A stretch of DNA of 64,000 nucleotides from Stutzerimonas kunmingensis (GCF_014764705.1 NZ_JACXXG010000012.1:60941-124940); one strand, 5' to 3'; shown: positions 16,845-25,644, numbered from the stretch's first letter. Notes: generated by a model not told the origin, from the sequence alone. Numbers and translations: made by a program.

Positions 16845-17729
16845 ATGTCGCCTCGGGATCTGCTGCTCGCGCTGGTCGTCATCGTCGTCTGGGGCATGAA
16901 CTTTGTGGTGATCATGGTCGGCCTGCACGACGTGCCGCCGATGCTGCTGGGGGCGCTGCGTTTCATGCTGGCGGCCGTGCCGGCGGTGTTCTTCATCAAG
17001 CGTCCGCAGGTGCCGTTGCGCTGGATGCTGGCCTATGGGCTGACCATCTCGCTCGGGCAGTTCGCCTTTCTGTTCACCGCGATGAAACATGGAATGCCGG
17101 CCGGACTGGCCTCGCTGGTGCTGCAGTCGCAGGCGTTCTTCACGCTGTTCTTCGCGGCGCTGTTTCTCGGCGAGCGATTGCGCGCAGCCAACTTGCTGGG
17201 ACTGGTCATCGCGGCCTGCGGTCTGGCGATGATCGGCGCGCAGACCGGCCTGGGCATGACCCTGAGCGGTTTCGTGCTGACCATCTGCGCGGCGTCGATG
17301 TGGGCGCTGGGCAACATCGTCACGCGCAAGGTCGGCAAGGTGAACCTGGTCGGGCTGGTGGTATGGGGCAGTCTGGTGCCGCCGCTGCCATTCCTGGCGC
17401 TGTCGCTATGGCTCGAGGGGCCGGCGGTGATCGAGGCGGCGCTGCGCGGCATTGGTTGGCAGACGATTCTAGTGCTGGCCTATCTGGCATTCGGCGCGAC
17501 GATTCTCGGCTATGGCCTGTGGAGTCGCTTGCTGTCGCGTTACCCTGCGAGCCAGGTGGCCCCGTTCTCGCTGCTGGTGCCGGTGGTCGGGCTGACGTCA
17601 GCCAGCGTGTTGCTGGGCGAGCGGCTGGGGACGCTGCAATTGGGTGGGGCGTTACTGGTGATGCTCGGCCTGGGGGTGAATGTTTGCGGTAGCTGGTTGT
17701 TCGGTCGGTTGCGTCTGGCCAGGGTCTGA
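16845..17729 (+). CDS. EamA/DMT-family transporter
   Basis: 294-residue inner-membrane protein with ten hydrophobic segments arranged as two EamA halves (MSPRDLLLALVVIVVWGMNF and FVLTICAASMWALGNIV). Family exports amino acids or related metabolites; substrate not predictable. 215 bases upstream hold no recognisable gene. Confidence 0.88.
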   Translation: MSPRDLLLALVVIVVWGMNFVVIMVGLHDVPPMLLGALRFMLAAVPAVFFIKRPQVPLRWMLAYGLTISLGQFAFLFTAMKHGMPAGLASLVLQSQAFFTLFFAALFLGERLRAANLLGLVIAACGLAMIGAQTGLGMTLSGFVLTICAASMWALGNIVTRKVGKVNLVGLVVWGSLVPPLPFLALSLWLEGPAVIEAALRGIGWQTILVLAYLAFGATILGYGLWSRLLSRYPASQVAPFSLLVPVVGLTSASVLLGERLGTLQLGGALLVMLGLGVNVCGSWLFGRLRLARV

Positions 17730-17730
17730 A

Positions 17731-17753
17731 ACGCCCGGCATCAGACCGGGCGT
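17731..17753. terminator. Stem-loop between convergent genes
   Basis: ACGCCCGG (17731-17738) / CCGGGCGT (17746-17753), loop of 7. Directly after the EamA stop; no T tract. Confidence 0.5.
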
Positions 17754-17767
17754 CGCAGCGATAAGGC

Positions 17768-17905
17768 TCAATGGGTGGCGGCGTGGGCGCCGAGCAGCGT
17801 AGTGCCCGAGCCACTCTTCTTGTCGCGCTTGGCCATCCGTTTTTCTTGCGCCGTTTTCATCGGCTTTTTCTTGCCGTTCTTCTTTGCGTCCATTCCCTTG
17901 CTCAT
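17768..17905 (-). CDS. Small highly basic protein (45 aa)
   Basis: MSKGMDAKKNGKKKPMKTAQ followed by EKRMAKRDKKSG and a short hydrophobic GTTLLGAH tail. Preceded by AGAGGTG at good spacing. About a third Lys/Arg, so nucleic-acid or ribosome association is conceivable, but function is unknown. Confidence 0.7.
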   Translation of the reverse strand: MSKGMDAKKNGKKKPMKTAQEKRMAKRDKKSGSGTTLLGAHAATH

Positions 17906-18052
17906 GGTGTTCACCTCTGATTGCTGGCTGGACATGTCCTGATGTGCGAAGACCTGACTGTCGCTGCTGGAGCGAAGCCTGTTTCCGGCCTGTGTCTTCC
18001 ATGACCGCTGCAGTATGGCACTGCTGGGCTGCATTGCACGCACTGCTTTGCT

Positions 18053-18214
18053 TAGGGTCTGTTCCCGTTTCGTCGCAAGCCGCGTTGCTGCGCCAAATAG
18101 CGCCATGCCCGGGCGGCGTTCCGCAGGCGCGGGACGCAGGTAATGGTGGTTCCCTTGCCAAGTCCCGCAACGCCGGATGGCGCCATTTGCCGCACGAAAC
18201 GGGAACAGCCCCTA
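18053..18214. repeat. 162-bp MITE-like element with 21-bp terminal inverted repeats
   Basis: Left end TAGGGTCTGTTCCCGTTTCGT (18053-18073, 21 bases split here as TAGGGTCTGTTCCCG + TTTCGT) and right end 18194-18214 are inverted repeats matching at 20 of 21 positions. The interior is also partly self-complementary and has no ORF. It ends five bases before the stop of the MOSC gene. No clear target duplication seen. Confidence 0.75.
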
Positions 18215-18218
18215 GTTA

Positions 18219-18932
18219 TCAGTCGAACAGGCTGTGTTGGTCGCGCTGGGCGCGAAGGGCGTCGTAACGCTGGCGGAAGATCGCCCGATAATGCATGGCC
18301 AGACGCGGCAGCTTCGCCAGTTGCTGCAGGTTGTCTTCAGTCAGGTTCTGATCGAGAAAGCAGCGCCACAGGTGCGCGACGCTGATCTGCGGGTGCGGGC
18401 GCTCGAGCAACTGCAACGTGTCGCCAGGACGCACGGTGCCTGGCTCGATGGTCCGATAGAGCCAGCCGGTGCGGCCGCTCCCCGACAGCTCCCGTGCCAG
18501 GCCACGCACACCGTGACGGTTGTCCAGCCTGATGCAGGGCGAGCGCGGCTGGCTGATCTCGATCAGCGCGGTGCCCCAGCGAAGAAGATCGCCGATGCAT
18601 ACCTGCTCTTCGTCCAGCGCCTGGCTACCTAGGTTCTCACCGAAGGCGCCGAGACCAAGCCGCGCGCGCAGCGGCGGGAAGCGCTGCGACCAATACTGAT
18701 AATGCTGGGTCGGGTAGTGGCAGAGGCTGCGATCCGGCCCACCATGAAAACGCCGATCGGCGATCCGATCACCCTGCAGGCCATCCAGGCCCAGCCACAA
18801 CGGGCCGTCGCTGGCTTGCTTGTCCATGGCGGTGGCTCTGCGACTATCCGGCAGCGGCGAAAACTGACGGCACAGCAATGGGCCGTCGACGGTCCAGGCT
18901 CCGAGCGAGGTGCGTGGCGCCTGCTGGGTCAC
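18219..18932 (-). CDS. YiiM-like MOSC-domain protein
   Basis: 237 residues. MOSC (molybdenum-cofactor sulfurase C-terminal) domain with LGLDGLQGDRIADRRFHGGP, CHYPTQHYQYW, FGENL, the conserved Cys motif ISQPRSPCIRLD and C-terminal YiiM extension. E. coli YiiM reduces 6-N-hydroxylaminopurine using Moco; the same activity is likely. I choose a GTG start at 18932 because it overlaps the preceding gene's stop by four bases (GTGA) and gives the expected N terminus. Confidence 0.87.
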   Translation of the reverse strand: MTQQAPRTSLGAWTVDGPLLCRQFSPLPDSRRATAMDKQASDGPLWLGLDGLQGDRIADRRFHGGPDRSLCHYPTQHYQYWSQRFPPLRARLGLGAFGENLGSQALDEEQVCIGDLLRWGTALIEISQPRSPCIRLDNRHGVRGLARELSGSGRTGWLYRTIEPGTVRPGDTLQLLERPHPQISVAHLWRCFLDQNLTEDNLQQLAKLPRLAMHYRAIFRQRYDALRAQRDQHSLFD

Positions 18933-19126
18933 GGCTGCTGTGCTCGGTTGAGCTGCTCCAGTTCGCGGCGGACCATGGCGGTGTATTCCGGTGGGCTGAG
19001 CTGATACAGCTCGGTGGCAACCCAGGCCAGCCAGCGCGAGCCGAGGGCCGCTTGCTGGTCCAGCAGGCGTTGGGCTTCGGCGAGGGCGCGCTCGGCATTG
19101 TTCTGATGAAAATCTGCTCGACTCAC
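18929..19126 (-). CDS. Small conserved hypothetical protein (65 aa)
   Basis: GTG start with GGAG eight bases upstream. Predicted mostly helical and charged (ADFHQNNAERALAEAQRLL, SPPEYTAMVRRELEQLNRAQ), no membrane segment. Translationally coupled to the downstream MOSC gene. Family not recognised. Confidence 0.75.
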   Translation of the reverse strand: MSRADFHQNNAERALAEAQRLLDQQAALGSRWLAWVATELYQLSPPEYTAMVRRELEQLNRAQQP

Positions 19127-19233
19127 GAATCGTCTCCGTCGCCGTACTCGGCGATGAAAGGGGCAGCGATGGTAAACCCGGAACGCTCGCGTTAGGCTCG
19201 ATGGCTATTCTTTTTGCGCCGCGAGAACGATGC

Positions 19234-20730
19234 ATGCCGGTGTCCATGAACTTCAAGCACAAAATCTCCCGCCAGCGCCCCTATGGCAAGGCCGAAGCGG
19301 GCCTGCGGGCCAGCGATGGCAGCCTCGACGTCGTGCTGGACCAGCTGGAGAGCGATCGCGGGCGCATCATCAACTCGGCCGCGGTGCGCCGCCTGCAGCA
19401 GAAGACGCAGGTGTTTCCGCTGGAGCGCAATGCCGCGGTGCGCAGCCGCCTCACCCATTCGCTGGAAGTGCAGCAGACCGGCCGCTTCATCGTTCGCACC
19501 CTGTACAAGCAGCTCGGCCACCGCGCCGCGGAGTTCGGCCTGGACGGACTCGAGCCGGCGTTGCAGAGCCTGGTCGAGATGACCTGCCTGATGCACGATA
19601 TCGGCAATCCGCCGTTCGGCCATTTCGGCGAGTACGCCATCGGCGAGTGGTTCGAGCGCAATCTCGACGCGCTGTTCACGGCCGCCGTGACCCCGGGGCA
19701 GGGCGATGCCGAGCTGCGCAAACGGATGCTGGTCGATCTCAAGCTCTTCGAAGGCAATGCCCAGGCGGTTCGCCTGGTGGTCTCGCTGCAACGCCTCAAC
19801 CTGACCTATACGCAGACCGCCGGACTGCTCAAGTACGTCCGTCCGGCCTATCAGGCCAAGCCCGCGAAGGGCACCCCAGGCGCCTACCTGCTGAAGAAGC
19901 CCGGCTTCTATCTGTCCGAGGAACCCTTCGTGCGTGCGCTGCAGGCGGCGCTCGATCTGCAGCCGTGCACGCGTCACCCGCTGGCCTACGTGATGGAGGC
20001 CGCCGACGACATCGCCTATTGCCTTGCCGACATCGAGGATTCGGTGGAGAAGGGCATCTTCAGCATCGAACAGCTGGCGCAGCTGCTGCTCGCCAAGTTC
20101 GCGCTGCATGGTTCGGTCGATGCCCCGGTGCCGGGTCCGGAGCGCAGTTTCCGGGGCATGGTCAACTATGCGCTGGAACGCGCACAGAAGGAGCCGATCA
20201 ACAAGGCCGGCGAGTTCTTCATCTGGCTGCGGGTGAACATGATCCACCCGCTGGTGCAGCACGCTGCGCGGCAGTTCATCGACAACATCGACGCGGTTTA
20301 TCACGGCACCCTGGATCGCGCGTTGCTGGAGGACGACAGCCTACCCAACGCCATCGTGCAGACCTTCAAGGATGTCGCGATGGAGCACGTGTTCTGCCAC
20401 CGCGAGGTGGAAACGTTGCAACTGCAGGGCTATCGCATTCTCCAGGGCCTGCTCGACTTCTATGCGCCGCTGCTGCGCGTGCCGGCCACCGTGTTCGATG
20501 CACTCAGCCTCGGCACCTGCCGCAGCGAACCTCACCTGCAGATGCTGGCTCGACGCCTGCCCAACCAGCTGATCAAGGCCTACCACGAAGCGCTCAAGGA
20601 GCATGCTGAGCAATCGGCGGATTGGCCTCTGTGGGAGTTCTACTACCGCAACCGGATGCTGCAGGACTACATCAGCGGCATGACCGACCAACTGGCTCAG
20701 GACGAGTATCGGGCCCTTTCCGCCCTCTGA
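19234..20730 (+). CDS. dgt: Deoxyguanosinetriphosphate triphosphohydrolase
   Basis: HD-domain dNTPase that cleaves dGTP to deoxyguanosine and triphosphate. E. coli Dgt-type: ESDRGRIINSAAVRRLQQKT, VFPLERNAAVRSRLTHSLEV (H of the HD site), LMHDIGNPPFGHFGE, VMEAADDIAYCLADIEDSVE, and C-terminal YYRNRMLQDYISGMTD. The start is ambiguous (ATG at 19201, 19234 or 19246); 19234 aligns with E. coli Dgt. About 498 residues. The divergent small gene begins 107 bases away. Confidence 0.95.
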   Translation: MPVSMNFKHKISRQRPYGKAEAGLRASDGSLDVVLDQLESDRGRIINSAAVRRLQQKTQVFPLERNAAVRSRLTHSLEVQQTGRFIVRTLYKQLGHRAAEFGLDGLEPALQSLVEMTCLMHDIGNPPFGHFGEYAIGEWFERNLDALFTAAVTPGQGDAELRKRMLVDLKLFEGNAQAVRLVVSLQRLNLTYTQTAGLLKYVRPAYQAKPAKGTPGAYLLKKPGFYLSEEPFVRALQAALDLQPCTRHPLAYVMEAADDIAYCLADIEDSVEKGIFSIEQLAQLLLAKFALHGSVDAPVPGPERSFRGMVNYALERAQKEPINKAGEFFIWLRVNMIHPLVQHAARQFIDNIDAVYHGTLDRALLEDDSLPNAIVQTFKDVAMEHVFCHREVETLQLQGYRILQGLLDFYAPLLRVPATVFDALSLGTCRSEPHLQMLARRLPNQLIKAYHEALKEHAEQSADWPLWEFYYRNRMLQDYISGMTDQLAQDEYRALSAL

Positions 20731-20736
20731 GGGTGC

Positions 20737-20792
20737 GCTGCACCAGAACTGCCGCTGCGCTTGGTACGCGCCTTGCTTTTGCTTGGTGCAGC
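20737..20792 (+). promoter_or_regulatory. Sigma-54 promoter with flanking NtrC-like half-sites, for amt
   Basis: TGGTACG-CGCC-TTGCT at 20762-20777 fits the RpoN consensus TGGCACG-N4-TTGCT with one mismatch and exact GG-N10-GC spacing (GG 20763-20764, GC 20775-20776). A perfect 9-bp inverted repeat GCTGCACCA (20737-20745) / TGGTGCAGC (20784-20792) surrounds it; TGCACC is the NtrC half-site. The inferred +1 near 20788 leaves a leader of about 220 bases before the ammonium transporter gene. Confidence 0.6.
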
Positions 20793-21010
20793 AGTCGTCG
20801 TGCGAGCCCCGCAATGGCGCATGACGGATTTCCGGTAGTTTCCTTAACCTGTTGATATCAAAGGTTTCATGGCGCTTCAGCGTCTCGCTGCAAGCAAGCT
20901 CCGGCTGCAGGTGACGGTGGCCCGACATGACGCGTTGATGCATCTCGGTGCATGCGTCTGGCGGAGGTAACCGTTTTGGTGCGATTTATCCGCTGAGGCT
21001 GTAGTGACCC

Positions 21011-22219
21011 ATGGAAAACCTCAACAGCGCCGTGGAAACCCTGGTCCACGGTTCGAATACCCTGTTCATCCTGATGGGCGCGGTGATGGTGCTGGCCATG
21101 CACGCCGGCTTCGCCTTTCTCGAAGTCGGTACGGTACGTCTGAAGAATCAGGTCAACGCGTTATCGAAGATCATCACCGACTTCGCAGTGTCGACCCTGG
21201 CGTATTTCTTCATCGGCTACTGGGTCGCCTATGGCGTGACCTTCATGCAGCCGGCCGGCCAGCTGGTGGTGGACCACGGCTACGCGCTGGTGAAGTTCTT
21301 CTTCCTGCTGACCTTCGCCGCGGCCATTCCGGCGATCATCTCCGGCGGTATCGCCGAGCGCGCGCGGTTCGGCCCGCAGCTGTGCGCCACACTGCTGATC
21401 GTCGCGTTCGTCTATCCGTTCTTCGAGGGCCTTATCTGGAACGGCAATTTCGGCTTCCAGGGCTGGCTCGAGCACCAGTTCGGTGCATCCTTCCATGACT
21501 TCGCCGGCTCCGTGGTGGTGCACGCCATGGGCGGCTGGCTGGCGTTCGGCGCGGTAGTGCTGCTGGGGCGGCGCAACGGTCGCTACCGGGATGGCAGGCT
21601 GGTGGCCTTCGCGCCGTCGAACATTCCGTTCCTGGCGCTGGGCTCGTGGATTCTCATCGTCGGCTGGTTCGGCTTCAACGTCATGAGCGCGCAGACCATC
21701 GAGGGTATCAGCGGGCTGGTTGCGGTGAATTCGTTGATGGCGATGGTTGGGGGCACTGCAGCGGCATGGCTCGCCGGGCGTAACGACCCGGGCTTCCTGC
21801 ACAACGGCCCGCTGGCTGGCCTGGTGGCGGTCTGTGCCGGCTCCGATCTGATGCATCCGGTCGGCGCACTGGCTACTGGTGTGATCGCCGGCGCACTGTT
21901 CGTCTGGACGTTCACTGCTACGCAGAATCGCTGGAAGATCGATGATGTGCTGGGTGTCTGGCCACTGCACGGCCTGTGCGGGATCTGGGGCGGGGTGGCC
22001 TGCGGCATCTTCGGCCAGTCCGCGCTGGGCGGTCTGGGCGGCGTGAGCCTGATCAGTCAGGTGATCGGCAGCGGCATGGGCATGCTGGTGGCGCTGCTCG
22101 GCGGCTTCGGCGTCTACGGCCTGCTCAAGCTGACCACCGGTATTCGCCTGAGCCAGGAGGAAGAGTTCAACGGCGCGGATCTTTCCATCCACCGGATCGG
22201 CGCGCTCAGCCAGGATTGA
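21011..22219 (+). CDS. amt: Ammonium transporter, Amt family
   Basis: 402-residue inner-membrane channel for NH4+/NH3. Eleven hydrophobic segments; family motifs FLEVGTVRLKNQVNALSKII, DFAGSVVVHAMGGWLAFGAV (with the conserved Asp and porthole His region) and LHGLCGIWGGVACGIFG. The N terminus MENLNSAVETLVHGSNTLF has no cleavable signal, unlike AmtB of enterics. No glnK is adjacent. A sigma-54 promoter upstream suggests nitrogen-limitation control. Confidence 0.93.
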   Translation: MENLNSAVETLVHGSNTLFILMGAVMVLAMHAGFAFLEVGTVRLKNQVNALSKIITDFAVSTLAYFFIGYWVAYGVTFMQPAGQLVVDHGYALVKFFFLLTFAAAIPAIISGGIAERARFGPQLCATLLIVAFVYPFFEGLIWNGNFGFQGWLEHQFGASFHDFAGSVVVHAMGGWLAFGAVVLLGRRNGRYRDGRLVAFAPSNIPFLALGSWILIVGWFGFNVMSAQTIEGISGLVAVNSLMAMVGGTAAAWLAGRNDPGFLHNGPLAGLVAVCAGSDLMHPVGALATGVIAGALFVWTFTATQNRWKIDDVLGVWPLHGLCGIWGGVACGIFGQSALGGLGGVSLISQVIGSGMGMLVALLGGFGVYGLLKLTTGIRLSQEEEFNGADLSIHRIGALSQD

Positions 22220-22242
22220 GCCGCTTGCTTATGTCCGGTTGT

Positions 22243-22271
22243 CGCAGCCGCGCTCAGTAGCCGCGGCTGCG
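22243..22271. terminator. Terminator hairpin between amt and ghrA-like gene
   Basis: CGCAGCCGCG (22243-22252) / CGCGGCTGCG (22262-22271), perfect 10-bp stem covering the minus-strand gene's stop codon. No T tract. Confidence 0.5.
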
Positions 22272-23186
22272 CTCCACCAGATCATGCAGCGGCTCGCCGT
22301 CACGCAGCGCTTGCAGGTTAACGGCGACGATCCGGGCCGCGCTGCGCATGTCCGTTGCGGCTGCGATGTGGGGCAGCACGGTCACCTGTGGATGCTTCCA
22401 GAACGGATGCTCTGCCGGCAGCGGCTCGCTGCGAAACACGTCGAGCACCGCATGGCCGACCTGGCCACATTCGAGCGCCTGCAGCAGATCAGCCTCGACC
22501 AGGTGCCCGCCCCGTGCGAGGTTGACCAGCCCGGCGCCGGGGCGCAGAGCTTCGAAGAAACGCCGGTCCAGCAGATCGCCAGTCTGTGGCGTCAGTGGCA
22601 GCAGGTTGATGACGATGTCGCTGCATGCCAGCAGCGGCCAGAGGGCATCCATGCCGTGCTCCAGCGCGACGCCCTCGGCAGCGCCGCTGCGAAGCTTCCA
22701 GCCGGTCACGCGGTAGCCCTGGGTGACCAAGCGCTGGGCACATGTCCGGCCCATCTGGCCCATGCCCAGCAGCGTCACCTGGATTTCGTCAGCCCGCCGC
22801 TGCGGCAGTTGCCGCCAATCGCAGGCGTGCTGCTGCCGGGCGTAATCGTAGAAACCCCGATGCAGCGAGAGAGTCGCCCACAACGCGGTTTCGGCCATGG
22901 CCGCGCTCATGGCCGGGTCGACCATGCGTGCCACCGGCACGTCCGGCAGGCTCGGGTCGCTGAGCAGGCGGTCCACGCCGGCCCAGAGCGACTGGATCAG
23001 CCGCAGGTTTGGCAAGCCTTGCAGCAAGCCCTCGGGTGGGTTCGCGACCACCGCCGCGTTGATCAGCCCGGCGTTCTCCGCCGTCGCGGACAGGTGCCAG
23101 CGGGCTTGCGGCAAGGCGCGCTGCAGCTCTGCGAGCCAAGCGTCGCGCTCGTTATCGTCGAAGCTGCCGCAGAGCAGGATGTCCAT
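22254..23186 (-). CDS. ghrA: Glyoxylate/hydroxypyruvate reductase A-type dehydrogenase
   Basis: D-2-hydroxyacid dehydrogenase of about 310 residues using NAD(P)H. Rossmann motif VTLLGMGQMGRTCAQRL, the catalytic Arg region NLARGGHLVEADLLQAL, Glu region VFRSEPLPAEHPFW and catalytic His HIAAATD. Matches the GhrA subfamily rather than SerA/LdhA in overall N-terminal sequence (MDILLCGSFDDNERDAW). ATG at 23186 preferred; 23201 also possible. Confidence 0.9.
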   Translation of the reverse strand: MDILLCGSFDDNERDAWLAELQRALPQARWHLSATAENAGLINAAVVANPPEGLLQGLPNLRLIQSLWAGVDRLLSDPSLPDVPVARMVDPAMSAAMAETALWATLSLHRGFYDYARQQHACDWRQLPQRRADEIQVTLLGMGQMGRTCAQRLVTQGYRVTGWKLRSGAAEGVALEHGMDALWPLLACSDIVINLLPLTPQTGDLLDRRFFEALRPGAGLVNLARGGHLVEADLLQALECGQVGHAVLDVFRSEPLPAEHPFWKHPQVTVLPHIAAATDMRSAARIVAVNLQALRDGEPLHDLVERSRGY

Positions 23187-23303
23187 GCAGTCGTTCCTCA
23201 TCGGTCCAGGCGGAACTGTAGTCAGCCGCAGAGTCTCTGAATAGGCAAGTAGCGGAACGCGCGACGCGCCTTTCAGCCTGTTGACGAGCCTAAGGAGAAC
23301 ATC

Positions 23304-23540
23304 ATGGAACTACCCAACAAAGACCTCGGTACTCTGTTCGAGCAGCTGGGTCTGGCGTCAGACCCGGCGAGTATCGATGCATTCATCGGCAAGCATGGGC
23401 ACCTGCCGGAAGACGTTCGGCTAGCCGATGCGCCGGTCTGGAACGAGTCGCAGCGCGCGCTGCTGCGCGATGAGTGGGTCGAGGATGCGGAGTGGGCGCC
23501 GATTGTCGACGAGCTGAATGTGCGCATGCACGAGCATTGA
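23304..23540 (+). CDS. DUF2789 family protein
   Basis: 78 residues, MELPNKDLGTLFEQLGLASD with acidic helical body. The family is short, widespread in gammaproteobacteria, and of unknown function. Start preceded by TAAGGAG at 23291-23297. Confidence 0.88.
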   Translation: MELPNKDLGTLFEQLGLASDPASIDAFIGKHGHLPEDVRLADAPVWNESQRALLRDEWVEDAEWAPIVDELNVRMHEH

Positions 23541-23544
23541 TCAC

Positions 23545-23578
23545 CAGGCGAGCTGCCGCAATCGCTGCAGCTCGCCTG
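23545..23578. terminator. Terminator stem-loop between convergent genes
   Basis: CAGGCGAGCTGC (23545-23556) / GCAGCTCGCCTG (23567-23578), perfect 12-bp stem with 10-base loop. Confidence 0.65.
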
Positions 23579-23594
23579 TCGCCCTCGAGGCAGA

Positions 23595-23990
23595 TCAGTC
23601 CAGCAGATCGGCTGGTACGTTGCCGCCATTCTCGGCCAGTTTGTTCAGCACCGCCTTGTGCAGCCACATGTTCATCTGCGCTGAATCCCCCATCTTGTCA
23701 GCCGGGCAACCCAGCTCGGTAGCCAGTTCCTTGCGCGCGGTGAGGCTGCTGTCCAGGCCGAGCAACTTCAGCAGGTCGACGATGGACGTGCGCCAGTTGA
23801 GTTTCTCCGGGTGATTCTGCGCCATGCTGTCGAGCTTGGCCGCGACGTCCACCTGGTCCACTGCAGGGCCCGTGGGGGCGCCGGCACCGCCTGTGGAGGC
23901 CTCAGGTGGTGTGGTGGGCGCTGTGCTGTCGGGTGCGGCATGTGCCTGGCCGAGGCCGATCTTTTCCAGTATCGAGTTGAACAAGCCCAT
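23595..23990 (-). CDS. DUF3597 family protein, copy 1
   Basis: 131 residues: short N-terminal helix MGLFNSILEKIGLGQA, Ala/Thr/Pro-rich linker (about 20-45), then the conserved C-terminal domain with LNWRTSIVDLLKLLGLDSSL, ELATELGCP and MNMWLHKAVLNKLAENGG. DUF3597 has a solved fold in another member but unknown function. A paralogue with the same architecture is encoded at 26410-26871. Confidence 0.88.
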   Translation of the reverse strand: MGLFNSILEKIGLGQAHAAPDSTAPTTPPEASTGGAGAPTGPAVDQVDVAAKLDSMAQNHPEKLNWRTSIVDLLKLLGLDSSLTARKELATELGCPADKMGDSAQMNMWLHKAVLNKLAENGGNVPADLLD

Positions 23991-24377
23991 GGGGATCTCC
24001 TGTCTGCGTGAATGATGAGCCGTGGCTCGCAGATTAGGACCGCACGTGTATCGATTCGTCGCGTCCCTATTGAACGGGGCGTTCCGGCGAGTGGCGTGGG
24101 GAAATTGGGCTTTTGGGCGCCCTGGGTGGACCGAAGTCATTCATCTTCTTGCCCAGTCGATTCCCTGCATCGCTCGTGCTGTAACAGGCGCATGTCGAGT
24201 GGCCTGTTTGGCAGGTTCAGTTGGTCAATTTCGGCGCCCATGGCCCCGATACAGCGTTGCTGCTCCTTGCCATAGCCCCGCTATGACTCGTCGCAGGGAG
24301 CCCTGATCATCCGAACTTGCCTCAACCAACTCACCAAACAGTCCACTAGAATGCCGCTTTTGTTTCAGGAACCGATC
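23991..24377. other. Intergenic region without recognisable gene
   Basis: 387 bases between the divergent DUF3597 and inositol-phosphatase genes. No ORF with a convincing ribosome site or known motif, no terminator and no repeat was seen; it must contain both promoters. Confidence 0.5.
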
Positions 24378-25196
24378 ATGAGCGAGTCGACCCAGCAAGA
24401 CCTCGATATCGATGCCCGCTACGCCTGCGCCAGGAGTCTCGCACTGGAAGCCGCGCAGCTGGGCATGGATTTCTATCGGCAACGCGAGACGCTGGATGTG
24501 GAGCACAAGGGCAGCGATCGCCAAGACGTGGTCAGCATCGCCGACAAGCGCATCGAGGACTTCATTCGCGAGCGGCTCGCCGAACGTTTTCCCGAGGACG
24601 GCTTTCTCGGCGAGGAGAGCGGCTCGGCCGATCTCAAGGCACGTTGCGTCTGGGTCATCGACCCCATCGACGGCACCGCCTGCTTCGTCAACGGCCTGCA
24701 CAACTGGTGCGTCTCCATCGGTCTGCTGGTCGACGGCGAACCGCACGTCGGCGCGATCGCCGATCCCAACCATGACGAACTCTTCCATGGCTGTCTCGGC
24801 CGCGGCGCCTATGTCAACGAGACACCCATCACGGTCAGCGCCGCCAGCCATGTGCGTGATGGCCTGACCGGCGCGGGCACCTTCCATCCGCGCGGCAAGG
24901 AGCATTTCATTCCGTTTCTGGAAAAGCTGCTGGCCGAAGGCGGCATGTTCATCCGCAATGGCTCCGGCGCGCTGATGACGGCTTACGTCGCCGCAGGGCG
25001 ACTGATCGGTTACTACGAGACCGAACTCAAGAGCTGGGATTGCCTGGCCGGGCTGGTGCTGGTGGTCGAGGCGGGCGGGCTGCGCAACGATTTCTTCCGC
25101 AACGATGGGCTGCTCAGGGGTAACCCCTATCTGGTGGCGGCGCCCGGCGTGTATCGACAGCTGGCCGAGCTGATCGGCCCTTCGCTGGATGGCTGA
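24378..25196 (+). CDS. Inositol monophosphatase family protein
   Basis: 272 residues, Mg-dependent phosphatase fold. Metal-site motifs: GEESG (about residues 79-83), VWVIDPIDGTACFVNGLHNW, and the C-terminal SWDCLAGLVLVVEAGG. Substrate could be inositol phosphate, histidinol phosphate or PAP; not decidable here. The ATG at 24378 (MSESTQQDLDIDARY) is preferred over 24351. Confidence 0.9.
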   Translation: MSESTQQDLDIDARYACARSLALEAAQLGMDFYRQRETLDVEHKGSDRQDVVSIADKRIEDFIRERLAERFPEDGFLGEESGSADLKARCVWVIDPIDGTACFVNGLHNWCVSIGLLVDGEPHVGAIADPNHDELFHGCLGRGAYVNETPITVSAASHVRDGLTGAGTFHPRGKEHFIPFLEKLLAEGGMFIRNGSGALMTAYVAAGRLIGYYETELKSWDCLAGLVLVVEAGGLRNDFFRNDGLLRGNPYLVAAPGVYRQLAELIGPSLDG

Positions 25197-25383
25197 GGCG
25201 TTGCGCGTTCGTCAGTCGACCGTGCACTGCCAGGCCCGAGTCGGGCAGCCTGTGCTATACCGTTCTGACGCGCTGGGGCCGGCGAAACGGCCCTGTTCAT
25301 CAGGGGGGGACAATCGGCGGCCCATCAGCCTGAGCCAACCTGCGTGATCTGATGGCTGCCCGCATAGAAGCGAGGTAACGATC

Positions 25384-25644
25384 ATGACCATGATGCAATG
25401 CACCCACCGCGACCACCTCATCACCGCCGAGGTGATGGAATATCCCGGCACCCCGACACCCTGGGCTGGCGGTTGCCGGATTACCGATCCCGCCGGGCAC
25501 GTGACTCGCCGTATGCCGCTACCGCTCGAGCATGCGTTCATGGACGAGCTGGAAAAGGCCCAGCGACTGTCCATCGCCCATGGCAAGTGGCTGGTCGATC
25601 AGCATCTCGATCACGGCCGCGAGCTGTTCCAGAAGGCCGCCTAG
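25384..25644 (+). CDS. Conserved hypothetical protein (86 aa)
   Basis: MTMMQCTHRDHLITAEVMEY, then PGTPTPWAGGCRITDPAGHV and a helical C-terminal half (EHAFMDELEKAQRLSIAHGK). Start preceded by GAGGTAACG. Soluble, no recognised domain. Confidence 0.7.
   Translation: MTMMQCTHRDHLITAEVMEYPGTPTPWAGGCRITDPAGHVTRRMPLPLEHAFMDELEKAQRLSIAHGKWLVDQHLDHGRELFQKAA

Noticed and set aside
23991..24377. Overlapping Arg/Ser/Gly-rich frames in the DUF3597/IMPase interval
   Set aside because: No motif, no ribosome site; composition typical of random high-GC frames.
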